DNA from: Acidimicrobiaceae bacterium | Lineage (GTDB): Bacteria > Actinomycetota > Acidimicrobiia > Acidimicrobiales > Aldehydirespiratoraceae | Assembly: GCA_009840695.1 (NCBI GenBank) | Contig: VXNG01000081.1 | Span: forward strand, 1-5,918 | DNA length: 5,918 bases | Direction of reading: 5' to 3' | Shown here: in pieces, positions 1 through 5,450 of the stretch | Layout of the letters: each line of letters begins with the position of its first letter | How positions within the stretch are numbered: the stretch's first letter is position 1 | Position numbers and translations under genes: made by a program | The notes under the pieces: generated by a model | Seen by the model: only the letters and a program-made list of their open reading frames with translations | The model's database searches: none | Told to the model about the DNA's origin: nothing

Positions 1-24
1 CTGGTGACGGCGCGACCGCGGTGA
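1..24 (+). CDS. Possible 3' end of an upstream gene (partial)
   Basis: Frame 1 reads seven sense codons (L V T A R P R) and then TGA at 22-24. That stop overlaps the GTG start of ftsY at 21 as GTGA. The same stop/start overlap occurs twice more in this window (2841-2844 and 3597-3600), which is the main reason to read it as a genuine gene end. In many bacteria smc lies just upstream of ftsY, but seven residues are not enough to identify the product. The gene extends beyond the window. Confidence 0.4.
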   Translation: MVTARPR

Positions 25-989
25 GCGATGCCGCCGACCGTGTGATCGGCCGGCTGGCCGACCGGGCTGTTGGAGTCGACGACGTGCCCGCGCCCTCGTT
101 GCGCGACCGCCTGACGAGGGCGCGTACCGCTCTGACCGGACCGCTGGCCTCGGCGCTGGAGCGGACCTCGGTCTCCGACGAAGCCTGGACCGAAGTGACC
201 GAAGCTCTGATCAGAGCCGACGTCGGGTTGGCGACCAGTTCCGAGATCGTCGATGCGGCCAGAGCGAGGGCCGGAGCCGTCGGAGACGACCCCGTAGCGG
301 CGAAGGCCGCGCTTCAGGCCGAACTGCGCGAGCGGCTCGGAGACTTCGACCGGTCGCTGTCCCGCGGCGGCGACGGCGAGCGCCCATCGGTGTGGTTGTT
401 CGTCGGCGTCAACGGCACCGGAAAGACCACCACCATCGGCAAGCTGGCCAAGCGCGAGGCGGACGCCGGCGCCCGGGTGGTGCTGGCCGCAGGCGACACT
501 TTCCGCGCCGCGGCCGCCGACCAGTTGGCCATGTGGGCGGAGCGTTCCTCGACGCACATCGTGCGGGGCTCCGCCGGTGCCGACCCTGCGTCGGTGGTGT
601 ACGACGCGGTGGAGTCGGCCGCGGCCCGGGGGGCGGACCTGGTCCTGGCCGACACCGCCGGAAGGTTCCACACCGAGCACAACCTCATGGCCGAGCTCCA
701 GAAGGTGCGGCGGGTGGCCGACAAGGCAGCCGGTTCAGTCACCGAGACCCTTCTGGTGCTCGACGCCACCACCGGTCAGAACGGCTTGGCCCAGGCCCGG
801 CAGTTCACCGAGGCAGTCGACGTAACCGGGGTGGTGCTCACCAAGCTCGACGGCTCGGCCAAGGGCGGGATCGTGGTGGCCGTGCATGTCGAGCTCGGAG
901 TGCCGGTGAAGCTCGTCGGGATCGGCGAGGGAATCGCCGACCTCGTGCCGTTCGACACCTCGGAGTTCGTCGACGCCCTGTTCGCCTGA
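21..989 (+). CDS. ftsY: Signal recognition particle receptor FtsY (SRP-type GTPase)
   Basis: FtsY is the membrane-associated SRP receptor. It pairs with Ffh, and reciprocal GTP hydrolysis releases ribosome-nascent chain complexes to the Sec translocon. The 322-residue product is essentially an NG domain. A helical N domain lies at about 26-110 and the GTPase domain at about 120-322. Visible motifs are the P-loop GVNGTGKTTT (129-138), DTFRAAA (159-165), DTAGR (211-215) and TKLDG (274-278) followed by SAKGG. The long acidic A domain of E. coli FtsY is absent. Membrane contact would then rest on the N-terminal amphipathic segment around 26-47, which is inference. The GTG at 21 is chosen because it overlaps a TGA of the upstream frame as GTGA. 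There is no clear Shine-Dalgarno, and the frame stays open to the window edge, so a longer N-terminus cannot be excluded. ffh follows 28 nt downstream. Confidence 0.95.
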   Translation: MSDAADRVIGRLADRAVGVDDVPAPSLRDRLTRARTALTGPLASALERTSVSDEAWTEVTEALIRADVGLATSSEIVDAARARAGAVGDDPVAAKAALQAELRERLGDFDRSLSRGGDGERPSVWLFVGVNGTGKTTTIGKLAKREADAGARVVLAAGDTFRAAAADQLAMWAERSSTHIVRGSAGADPASVVYDAVESAAARGADLVLADTAGRFHTEHNLMAELQKVRRVADKAAGSVTETLLVLDATTGQNGLAQARQFTEAVDVTGVVLTKLDGSAKGGIVVAVHVELGVPVKLVGIGEGIADLVPFDTSEFVDALFA

Positions 990-1002
990 GAACCCGCGCG
1001 GG

Positions 1003-1008
1003 TAGTGT
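1003..1008 (+). promoter_or_regulatory. Probable -10 box (TAGTGT) for leaderless ffh transcription
   Basis: The hexamer TAGTGT fits the TANNNT pattern of actinobacterial -10 elements and lies 9 nt before the ffh ATG. A start site 7-10 nt downstream of it would fall at or within 3 nt of the ATG, giving a leaderless or nearly leaderless mRNA. No Shine-Dalgarno sequence is present in the 28-nt gap, which agrees with this. No convincing -35 element is seen. Confidence 0.5.
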
Positions 1009-1017
1009 GGCTCGGCC

Positions 1018-2490
1018 ATGTTCGACACGCTGACTAGACGTTTCGAGACCGTCTTCTCCAGGCTGCGCGGCCGGGGACGGCTTTCCGACGGGGATGTCGA
1101 CGCGGCTCTGCAGGAGATCCGGGTCGCTCTGCTTGAGGCCGACGTCAATCTGGACGTGGTCACGAGCCTTACCGGGCGCATCCGCCAGCGAGCTGTCGGC
1201 GAGGAGCTCTCCCGGGCGCTCAACCCCGCCCAGCAGGTGATAAAGGTCGTTCTCTCCGAGCTCACCACGAGCCTGGGCGGTGAGCGGCTGGCCATCACCT
1301 ACGCATCGAAGCCGCCCACCGTGATCCTGCTGGCCGGCCTGCAGGGATCGGGCAAGACCACCAATGCGGCCAAGCTGGCCCAATGGTTCCTGCGCCAGGG
1401 CCGCAGCCCTCTGCTGGTCGGTGCCGACCTGCAGCGCCCCGCTGCTGTGGAGCAACTCCGCACGCTCGGTGAGCGCGCCGGCGTGCCCGTTTTCAGCCAC
1501 TCTCGCAGCCCGGTCAAGGCGGCGTCGGCCTCACTGGCTGAGGCAGCCCGCACCGGGCGTGATGTGGTGATCGTCGACACCGCCGGACGCCTGGCCATCG
1601 ACACCGAGATGATGGACCAGGCCCGCCGGATCTCCAAGGCGGTGCGGCCCCACTACACCTTCCTGGTGGTGGACGCCACGGTCGGCCAGGACGCGGTGAA
1701 CTCGGCCAGGGCCTTCCACGACACGCTGGCCCTCGACGGCGTGATCCTCACGAAGCTGGACGGCGACGCTCGGGGCGGTGCCGCCTTGTCGGTGAAGGAG
1801 GTTGTGGGGCGGCCCATCGCCTTCGCCTCGGTCGGCGAGAAGCTGGACGACTTCGAGCCGTTCCATCCCGACCGTCTCGCCAGCCGCATCCTGGGGATGG
1901 GCGACGTCGAGACGCTGATCGACAAGGCCGAGGTCGCCTTCGAGGCCGAGCAGGCGGAAGAGACGGCGTCGCGGCTGCTGGAGGGCACGTTCACTTTCGA
2001 CGACTTCCTGTCCACGATGCAGCAGGTCCTCGGTATGGGCAACCTACGCAGCATCCTCGGCATGATGCCCGGGATGCCGCGGCAGATGCGGGACGCCGAC
2101 ATCGACGAGAGCCGTATCAGCCGCATCACCGGCATGATCCACTCAATGACTCCCGTGGAGCGGGCTGAGCCCGACATCATCGACGCATCCCGACGCCAGC
2201 GCATAGCAGCCGGTTCCGGCTGCCGCCCGGCCGACGTCAAGGCACTGGTCGACCAGTTCAAGCAGATGCGGTCCATGATGCGGGGCCTCGGCGGGCTCGG
2301 CGGCAAGCGCGGAGCCGCTGCAGCGAGGCCCGGATCTTCCAGGCAGACCGGGCGTTCCAGACCGAAGTCATCCGCTTCCAAGCGGCGCGGCGCCGGTGGC
2401 CGCACCACGCCCAAGGGGCCGGTACCCATCTCCAAGGCGCCTCTGACCCTTCCAGGGTTGGAAAAGGGTGACTGGCCCGGGTTGAATTGA
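1018..2490 (+). CDS. ffh: Signal recognition particle protein Ffh (SRP54 GTPase)
   Basis: Ffh binds the SRP RNA and hydrophobic signal sequences on nascent chains, and docks with FtsY at the membrane. The 490-residue product has the full N-G-M layout. The N domain covers about 1-95. The G domain carries GLQGSGKTT (107-115), DLQRPAA (137-143), DTAGR (187-191) and TKLDG (245-249) followed by DARGG. The methionine-rich M domain runs from about 300 to 425 and includes GMMPGM. The SRP-RNA-binding motif SRRQRIAAGSG is at 391-401, and a Cys follows it where many homologues have Thr. From about 423 a Gly/Arg/Ser/Lys-rich tail extends to the end, making the protein somewhat longer than the usual 430-450 residues. 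The ATG at 1018 gives the typical MFDTLTRRFE start. The rpsP TTG begins 39 nt after the stop. Confidence 0.97.
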   Translation: MFDTLTRRFETVFSRLRGRGRLSDGDVDAALQEIRVALLEADVNLDVVTSLTGRIRQRAVGEELSRALNPAQQVIKVVLSELTTSLGGERLAITYASKPPTVILLAGLQGSGKTTNAAKLAQWFLRQGRSPLLVGADLQRPAAVEQLRTLGERAGVPVFSHSRSPVKAASASLAEAARTGRDVVIVDTAGRLAIDTEMMDQARRISKAVRPHYTFLVVDATVGQDAVNSARAFHDTLALDGVILTKLDGDARGGAALSVKEVVGRPIAFASVGEKLDDFEPFHPDRLASRILGMGDVETLIDKAEVAFEAEQAEETASRLLEGTFTFDDFLSTMQQVLGMGNLRSILGMMPGMPRQMRDADIDESRISRITGMIHSMTPVERAEPDIIDASRRQRIAAGSGCRPADVKALVDQFKQMRSMMRGLGGLGGKRGAAAARPGSSRQTGRSRPKSSASKRRGAGGRTTPKGPVPISKAPLTLPGLEKGDWPGLN

Positions 2491-2517
2491 CCCTTCGCCC
2501 GAGACACCTAGCAGATC

Positions 2518-2524
2518 AGAGGAA
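2518..2524 (+). promoter_or_regulatory. Ribosome binding site of rpsP, fixes a TTG start
   Basis: AGAGGAA lies 5 nt upstream of the TTG at 2530. It is one of the best Shine-Dalgarno matches in the window and supports TTG as the start, because the following residues AVKLRL are the conserved S16 N-terminus. Confidence 0.7.
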
Positions 2525-2529
2525 TCACA

Positions 2530-2844
2530 TTGGCCGTCAAGTTGCGCCTCATGCGGATGGGGAAAAAGAAGCAGCCCACCTACCGCGTTGTGGCGGCAGA
2601 CTCTCGCGCGCCCCGCAACGGGCGCTTCATCGAGATAATCGGGATCTACGAGCCCCGTCAGGACCCCTCGGTGGTGCGGATCGACAACGAGCGGGCCCTG
2701 CACTGGCTGCGCCACGGTGCCCAGCCCACCGAGCGGGTGGAGAAGCTGTTGAGAATCAGCGGTGCCTGGGAGACCTTCCGCGGGCCGGATCCGGCCGGCA
2801 CCGGGACCGCGGACGCGGCTAGCTCTGAGGACGGCGACTCGTGA
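2530..2844 (+). CDS. rpsP: 30S ribosomal protein S16
   Basis: S16 is a primary binder of the 5' domain of 16S rRNA and is needed for 30S assembly. The 104-residue product begins with MAVKLRL and continues with MRMGKKKQPTYRVV (8-21), ADSRAPRNGRFIE (23-35) and IGIYEP (37-42), all hallmark S16 sequence. It has the usual NERALHWLRHGAQPTERV segment near 53-70. The C-terminus from about 85 is a variable, Gly/Ala/Ser/Asp-rich acidic tail. The start is TTG at 2530, supported by AGAGGAA 5 nt upstream and by family alignment. The stop TGA overlaps the khpA GTG by 4 nt. A rare start codon on a highly expressed gene is slightly odd, but the strong ribosome binding site may compensate. Confidence 0.96.
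   Translation: MAVKLRLMRMGKKKQPTYRVVAADSRAPRNGRFIEIIGIYEPRQDPSVVRIDNERALHWLRHGAQPTERVEKLLRISGAWETFRGPDPAGTGTADAASSEDGDS
2827..2831 (+). promoter_or_regulatory. Ribosome binding site of khpA, inside the end of rpsP
   Basis: GAGGA ends 9 nt before the GTG at 2841. It lies inside the rpsP coding sequence and supports the 4-nt overlapping start. Confidence 0.5.
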
Positions 2845-3095
2845 GCGATCTAGCTCCCACCGCCGAGGCGATGTGCCGCTACGTCGTCACCAGCATCGTC
2901 GACGACGTCGATGCGGTGCAGATCACCGCGACCTCGGCCGGGACCGACGCGGTGCGCCTCGATGTCCGGGTCGCTCAGGGGGAGATGGGCCGGGTCATCG
3001 GGAAGAGAGGCCGCGTGGCCCACGCCATCAGGACTCTCGTACGCGCTGCCGGGTCGCGCGACGATGTGGACATCGAGGTCGAGTTCGTCGACTAA
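2841..3095 (+). CDS. khpA: KH-domain RNA-binding protein KhpA (YlqC family)
   Basis: KhpA is a small, mostly single-KH-domain RNA-binding protein. In Gram-positive bacteria it forms a complex with KhpB (Jag/EloR) and affects cell elongation and RNA metabolism. Its gene commonly sits between rpsP and rimM. The product has 84 residues, the usual family length. The KH signature is GRVIGKRGRVAHAIR (50-64), with the nucleic-acid-binding GxxG loop as GKRG at 54-57. It follows the VDAVQI and VRLDVRV strands and precedes the TLVRAAG helix end. The GTG start at 2841 overlaps the rpsP stop as GTGA and has GAGGA 9 nt upstream. The acidic C-terminus DDVDIEVEFVD ends at a TAA. The rimM frame overlaps this gene if its ATG at 3064 is used. 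The family assignment is firm; the cellular role in this organism is inferred. Confidence 0.93.
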   Translation: MSDLAPTAEAMCRYVVTSIVDDVDAVQITATSAGTDAVRLDVRVAQGEMGRVIGKRGRVAHAIRTLVRAAGSRDDVDIEVEFVD

Positions 3096-3600
3096 CCCGT
3101 CCGACTCGTCCGGGGCGGAGTCCGCGCCCCTGCTCGAGATAGGCCGCGTCGGGCGGCCCCATGGCACCGGCGGCGAGGTCACCGTCACACTGGTCTCCAA
3201 CCGGCCCGAGCGCCTGGCGCCGGGATCGGAGCTGCAGACCGATGTGGGGACGCTTCGGGTGGCCGCGGCCCGGCCCCACAACCAGCGCCATCTGGTGATG
3301 TTCGCCGGCATCGATGGCCGCGACAAGGCAGAGGCCCTGCGGGGCTTGGTGCTGCGAGCCGCGCCGATCGCCGATACCGACGAGTTGTGGGTCCACGAGT
3401 TGATCGGAGCGCGGGTAGTGGAGGTGTCCGGCACGGACCGGGGCCGGGTCGCATCCGTCGTTGCGAATCCGGCCGGCGATCTGCTCGAACTCGTCGACGG
3501 CACCCTCGTTCCCCTGCGCTTCGTGGTCGATTATGAACCCGGCGAGCGCATCGAGGTGGACGTACCCGACGGACTCTTTGAAGCCGAGACGGAGCCGTGA
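3064..3600 (+). CDS. rimM: Ribosome maturation factor RimM
   Basis: RimM binds S19 and the 30S head and assists 16S rRNA processing and 30S maturation. The N-terminal RimM domain begins with LLEIGRVGRPHGTGGEV (23-39), close to the family's GRVxxPHGxxGEV signature. The C-terminal PRC-barrel begins at ELWVHELIGARVV (107-119) and includes VPLRFVV and the terminal VPDGL. The length of 178 residues from ATG 3064 is normal. That ATG is the only canonical in-frame start between it and the conserved domain, but it lies 32 nt inside khpA, lacks a Shine-Dalgarno, and would make the first 22 residues a Ser-rich leader. An alternative is CTG at 3130, which has GGAG 9 nt upstream and would begin directly at the conserved LEIGRVG. 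The stop overlaps the trmD GTG as GTGA. Identity is secure; the 5' end is not. Confidence 0.92.
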   Translation: MWTSRSSSSTNPSDSSGAESAPLLEIGRVGRPHGTGGEVTVTLVSNRPERLAPGSELQTDVGTLRVAAARPHNQRHLVMFAGIDGRDKAEALRGLVLRAAPIADTDELWVHELIGARVVEVSGTDRGRVASVVANPAGDLLELVDGTLVPLRFVVDYEPGERIEVDVPDGLFEAETEP

Positions 3601-4352
3601 GCTTCCGCATCGACATATTCACGATCTTCCCCGACCTGGTGGAGACAATGGCCTCCGCCTCCGTCATCGGGCGCGCTCGGTCCGCCCACACGCTCGATGT
3701 GAGGGTCCACGACCTCCGGATGGCTGCCGCCGACCGCCACCGCAGCACCGACGACGCTCCCTTCGGCGGCGGAGCGGGAATGGTCATGATGCCCCAGCCA
3801 CTGTTCGACGCGGTCGAGGCAGTCGAGCCGCCCCGGCCGCTGTACTACCTCTCGCCCGCGGGACGTCGTTTCAACCAGGACATGGCTGGCGAGTTGGCCT
3901 CCGGGGCGGGGTTCTCGATGCTCTGCGGGCGGTACGAGGGCGTCGATGAGCGGGTTTGTGAGCATTTGGTGGACGGAGAGCTCTCGGTCGGCGATGTGGT
4001 ATTGGCCGGCGGTGAGGCAGCCGCCCTGGTGGTGCTGGAGGCGGTGGCGCGATGCGTGCCCGGAGTGCTCTCCAACGAGGCTTCCACCGCCGAGGAGTCC
4101 TTCCGCGATGGGCTGCTGGAATACCCGCAATACACCCGGCCGGCAAGCTTCCGGGGCTGGTCCGTGCCCGAGGTGCTCCTGTCCGGCGACCACGCCAAGG
4201 TGGCTCGCTGGCGCCGAGCCCAGTCTCTGGCCCGCACCATCGAGCGCCGGCCCGACCTGATCGAGGGCCGCGGCGGGCTCAGCGACGAGGAGCGGAAGCT
4301 GCTCTCGGATCACGGTCTCGACGCCGGTGGAGGCGGGGAGTGGCCCTCGTAG
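3597..4352 (+). CDS. trmD: tRNA (guanine-N1-)-methyltransferase TrmD
   Basis: TrmD transfers a methyl group from S-adenosylmethionine to N1 of G37 in tRNAs with G36, preventing +1 frameshifting. It is a cytosolic homodimer of the SPOUT (trefoil-knot) class. The 251-residue product matches E. coli TrmD in length (255). Visible signatures are MSFRIDIFTIFPD (1-13), PFGGGAGMVM (55-64), LCGRYEGVDERV (109-120), the knot/SAM region SVGDVVLAGGEAAA (130-143), PGVLSNEAS (155-163), DGLLEYPQYTRP (171-182) and VPEVLLSGDHAKVARWRR (190-207). D171 aligns with the catalytic Asp169 of E. coli. GTG 3597 overlaps the rimM TGA by 4 nt. A GGAG sits only 2 nt upstream, too close to be a good ribosome binding site, so translation probably depends on coupling to rimM. 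The stop TAG is part of a possible promoter for rplS. Confidence 0.97.
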   Translation: MSFRIDIFTIFPDLVETMASASVIGRARSAHTLDVRVHDLRMAAADRHRSTDDAPFGGGAGMVMMPQPLFDAVEAVEPPRPLYYLSPAGRRFNQDMAGELASGAGFSMLCGRYEGVDERVCEHLVDGELSVGDVVLAGGEAAALVVLEAVARCVPGVLSNEASTAEESFRDGLLEYPQYTRPASFRGWSVPEVLLSGDHAKVARWRRAQSLARTIERRPDLIEGRGGLSDEERKLLSDHGLDAGGGGEWPS

Positions 4353-4355
4353 ACT
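4350..4355 (+). promoter_or_regulatory. Possible -10 box (TAGACT) for rplS, overlapping the trmD stop
   Basis: TAGACT fits TANNNT and begins with the TAG stop of trmD. A start site about 7 nt downstream, near 4362, would give a 36-nt 5' leader for rplS containing a GC-rich stem-loop and the Shine-Dalgarno. No clear -35 is visible. The call rests on the -10 match and position only. Confidence 0.35.
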
Positions 4356-4364
4356 CGCCCGGCC

Positions 4365-4379
4365 CGGCCGCCGCGGCCG
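4365..4379 (+). other. GC-rich stem-loop in the rplS leader
   Basis: CGGCCG (4365-4370), loop CCG, then CGGCCG (4374-4379) forms a perfect 6-bp stem. No T-run follows, so it does not look like an intrinsic terminator. It sits 8 nt before the rplS Shine-Dalgarno and could affect mRNA stability or translation, but chance is possible in such GC-rich DNA. Confidence 0.3.
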
Positions 4380-4387
4380 ATGTGAGC

Positions 4388-4392
4388 GGAGA
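4388..4392 (+). promoter_or_regulatory. Ribosome binding site of rplS
   Basis: GGAGA lies 5 nt before the ATG at 4398 and supports that start. Confidence 0.55.
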
Positions 4393-4397
4393 CAGCC

Positions 4398-4745
4398 ATG
4401 AACCCCACCGACCTCGTTGATGCGCAGAGCCTTCGCGACGACATCCCCGAGTTCCAGCCGGGCGACACCGTCCGCGTGCATGTGCGGGTGGTGGAGGGGA
4501 ACCGGGCCCGCACTCAGGTGTTCGAGGGCATCGTCATCCGGCGCCAGGGCAGCGGAGTGCGCGAGACCTTCACCGTGCGGAAGGTGAGCTTCGGTGTGGG
4601 CGTGGAGCGGACGTTTCCCGTGCACACCCCGGTGATCGACCGCATCGAGCGCATCATCCAGGGCGATGTGCGCCGGGCGAAGCTGTACTACCTGCGCGAC
4701 CGCGTCGGCAAGGCGGCCAAGGTCAAGGAAAAGCGCTATCGCTGA
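4398..4745 (+). CDS. rplS: 50S ribosomal protein L19
   Basis: L19 binds 23S rRNA near the 30S-50S interface and contributes to an intersubunit bridge. The 115-residue product has the normal family length. Conserved segments are [19 protein letters not shown] (16-34), [25 protein letters not shown] (38-62, given as its key span), [12 protein letters not shown] (73-84) and the C-terminal [20 protein letters not shown] (92-111). The ATG at 4398 is preceded by GGAGA. The gene is separated from trmD by 45 nt, the largest gap in this block, and that gap holds a possible promoter and a stem-loop. This suggests expression partly independent of rimM-trmD. The 3' end is overlapped by the yraN frame. 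Confidence 0.97.
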   Translation: MNPTDLVDAQSLRDDIPEFQPGDTVRVHVRVVEGNRARTQVFEGIVIRRQGSGVRETFTVRKVSFGVGVERTFPVHTPVIDRIERIIQGDVRRAKLYYLRDRVGKAAKVKEKRYR

Positions 4746-5124
4746 CCCCCAGTCCGGTGCTGCGCATCGGAGTGGCCGATCCCCGGACCGTTCGAAGCAA
4801 GCCCGCGGCGCGTGGGGTGAGCGCAAGGTTGCTCGCTGGTACCGGGAGGCCGGCTACGAGGTCCTGGACCAGAACTGGCGGGTGCGCTCGGGCGAGCTGG
4901 ATCTGGTCCTGTTCCGCGACGGCGAGATCGTGTTCTGCGAGGTCAAGTCGCGGCGCTCGAACCGCTTCGGGACGGCTGCGGAGGCGGTGGACCGGCGCAA
5001 GCAACTCAAGATTCGGTCGCTGGCCGCTCAGTGGCTGAAGGCCAACGATCGCCGGGGTCGGGTCCGCTTCGACGTGGCCACCGTCACCGGGGTCGAAGTC
5101 GACGTGATCGAGGGCGCCTTCTAG
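4666..5124 (+). CDS. yraN: UPF0102 family protein YraN (nuclease-like fold), start uncertain
   Basis: YraN proteins have a restriction-endonuclease-like (PD-(D/E)XK-type) fold; their function is not firmly established. The conserved part runs from [18 protein letters not shown] (47-64) through [18 protein letters not shown] (69-86) to [11 protein letters not shown] (88-98), [15 protein letters not shown] (106-120), RFDVATV (134-140) and the typical C-terminal IEGAF. Candidate active-site residues are E77, D79, E92 and K94. The only canonical in-frame start is ATG 4666, 80 nt inside rplS, which adds about 44 non-conserved residues. ATC at 4738, with AAGGAA 7 nt upstream, would give 128 residues, nearer the family norm. 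A missing base after GTG 4757 is a third possibility. The stop TAG shares CTAG with the convergent minus-strand gene. Identity is strong; the start is not. Confidence 0.85.
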   Translation: MCAGRSCTTCATASARRPRSRKSAIADPQSGAAHRSGRSPDRSKQARGAWGERKVARWYREAGYEVLDQNWRVRSGELDLVLFRDGEIVFCEVKSRRSNRFGTAAEAVDRRKQLKIRSLAAQWLKANDRRGRVRFDVATVTGVEVDVIEGAF

Positions 5125-5327
5125 CGGTTCTCGCTCGGCCGGCGCCGGTCCCAGCATCCCCGGTGCCAGTGGCGACGAAGGTCGGGCGCCTCGACGGGCA
5201 CCACGACGTAGTGGCCGGTTCCGGCCGGGATGGTCCGGTTGCAGTTGGGACAGATGTAGTCCTTGGCGGCCAAATAGGACTGGATGAAGCGCACCTCCAC
5301 CTCGCCGAGGCGCTCCGGTTCGTCCAC
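5121..5327 (-). CDS. Small Cys/His protein, probable zinc-binding, unknown function
   Basis: The 68-residue product has a CPNC knuckle (C26, C29), H39, and a RRHWHRGCW segment giving H53, H55 and C58. This spacing is typical of a small zinc ribbon or treble-clef-like site. From memory it resembles a widespread group of short actinobacterial proteins of the form CPxC, then I-P-x-G, then H, then RRHWHxxCW. I know no established function for that group. The N-terminal 25 residues are acidic and lack a signal or membrane segment, so the product is likely cytosolic. GTG 5327 follows the stop of the 36-residue membrane-protein gene by 6 nt, so the two are probably cotranscribed and translationally coupled. 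The stop overlaps the yraN stop in CTAG (5121-5124). Ordered Cys/His residues support this as coding rather than an antisense shadow. Confidence 0.78.
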   Translation of the reverse strand: MDEPERLGEVEVRFIQSYLAAKDYICPNCNRTIPAGTGHYVVVPVEAPDLRRHWHRGCWDRRRPSENR

Positions 5328-5333
5328 AGCCGC

Positions 5334-5444
5334 TTACCCCAGGAGCGCCCAGACCACCAGGCCGATGGCCACCAGCAGTCCCGCGACCACGAAGACAATG
5401 TCAGACGGACGGCGACGGTGGGGACGGGTGGGATCGAATCCCAT
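5334..5444 (-). CDS. 36-residue single-pass membrane protein, unknown function
   Basis: On the minus strand an ATG at 5444 opens 36 codons ending in TAA (5336-5334). The N-terminus MGFDPTRPHRRRPSD is basic (R7, R10, R11, R12). Residues 16-36 (IVFVVAGLLV, then AIGLVVWALLG) form one uninterrupted hydrophobic helix ending at the C-terminus. By the positive-inside rule the basic end should be cytoplasmic. There is no cleavage site, so I read it as a membrane protein rather than a secreted peptide. A GATACT box 6 nt upstream of the ATG and no Shine-Dalgarno suggest a leaderless transcript. The next gene starts 6 nt after its stop. I recall similar short DPTRP...RRRPSD-plus-helix proteins in actinobacteria but cannot name the family. 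The gene is small enough to be missed by length-filtered gene finders. Confidence 0.65.
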   Translation of the reverse strand: MGFDPTRPHRRRPSDIVFVVAGLLVAIGLVVWALLG

Positions 5445-5450
5445 GGCGCA

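Noticed and set aside
993..1002. Palindrome CCCGCGCGGG before ffh
   Set aside because: It is only 10 bp without a loop and has no T-run. It is easily expected by chance in this base composition and does not look like a terminator.
2448..2469. Imperfect hairpin near the ffh 3' end (CCCTTCC ... GGAAAAGGG)
   Set aside because: It lies inside the coding sequence, needs a two-base bulge and has no T-run afterwards, so it is not supported as a terminator.
3531..4826. A 431-codon open frame on the minus strand
   Set aside because: It lies antisense to trmD, rplS and the start of yraN, all of which have clear family motifs. Long antisense frames are expected in GC-rich coding DNA, and its translation shows no recognisable domain.
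4757..5038. GTG-started frame inside yraN
   Set aside because: Its translation has no family similarity and is Arg/Ser/Trp-rich, whereas the overlapping yraN frame is conserved. Only its first codons are of interest, as a possible yraN start if a base is missing.
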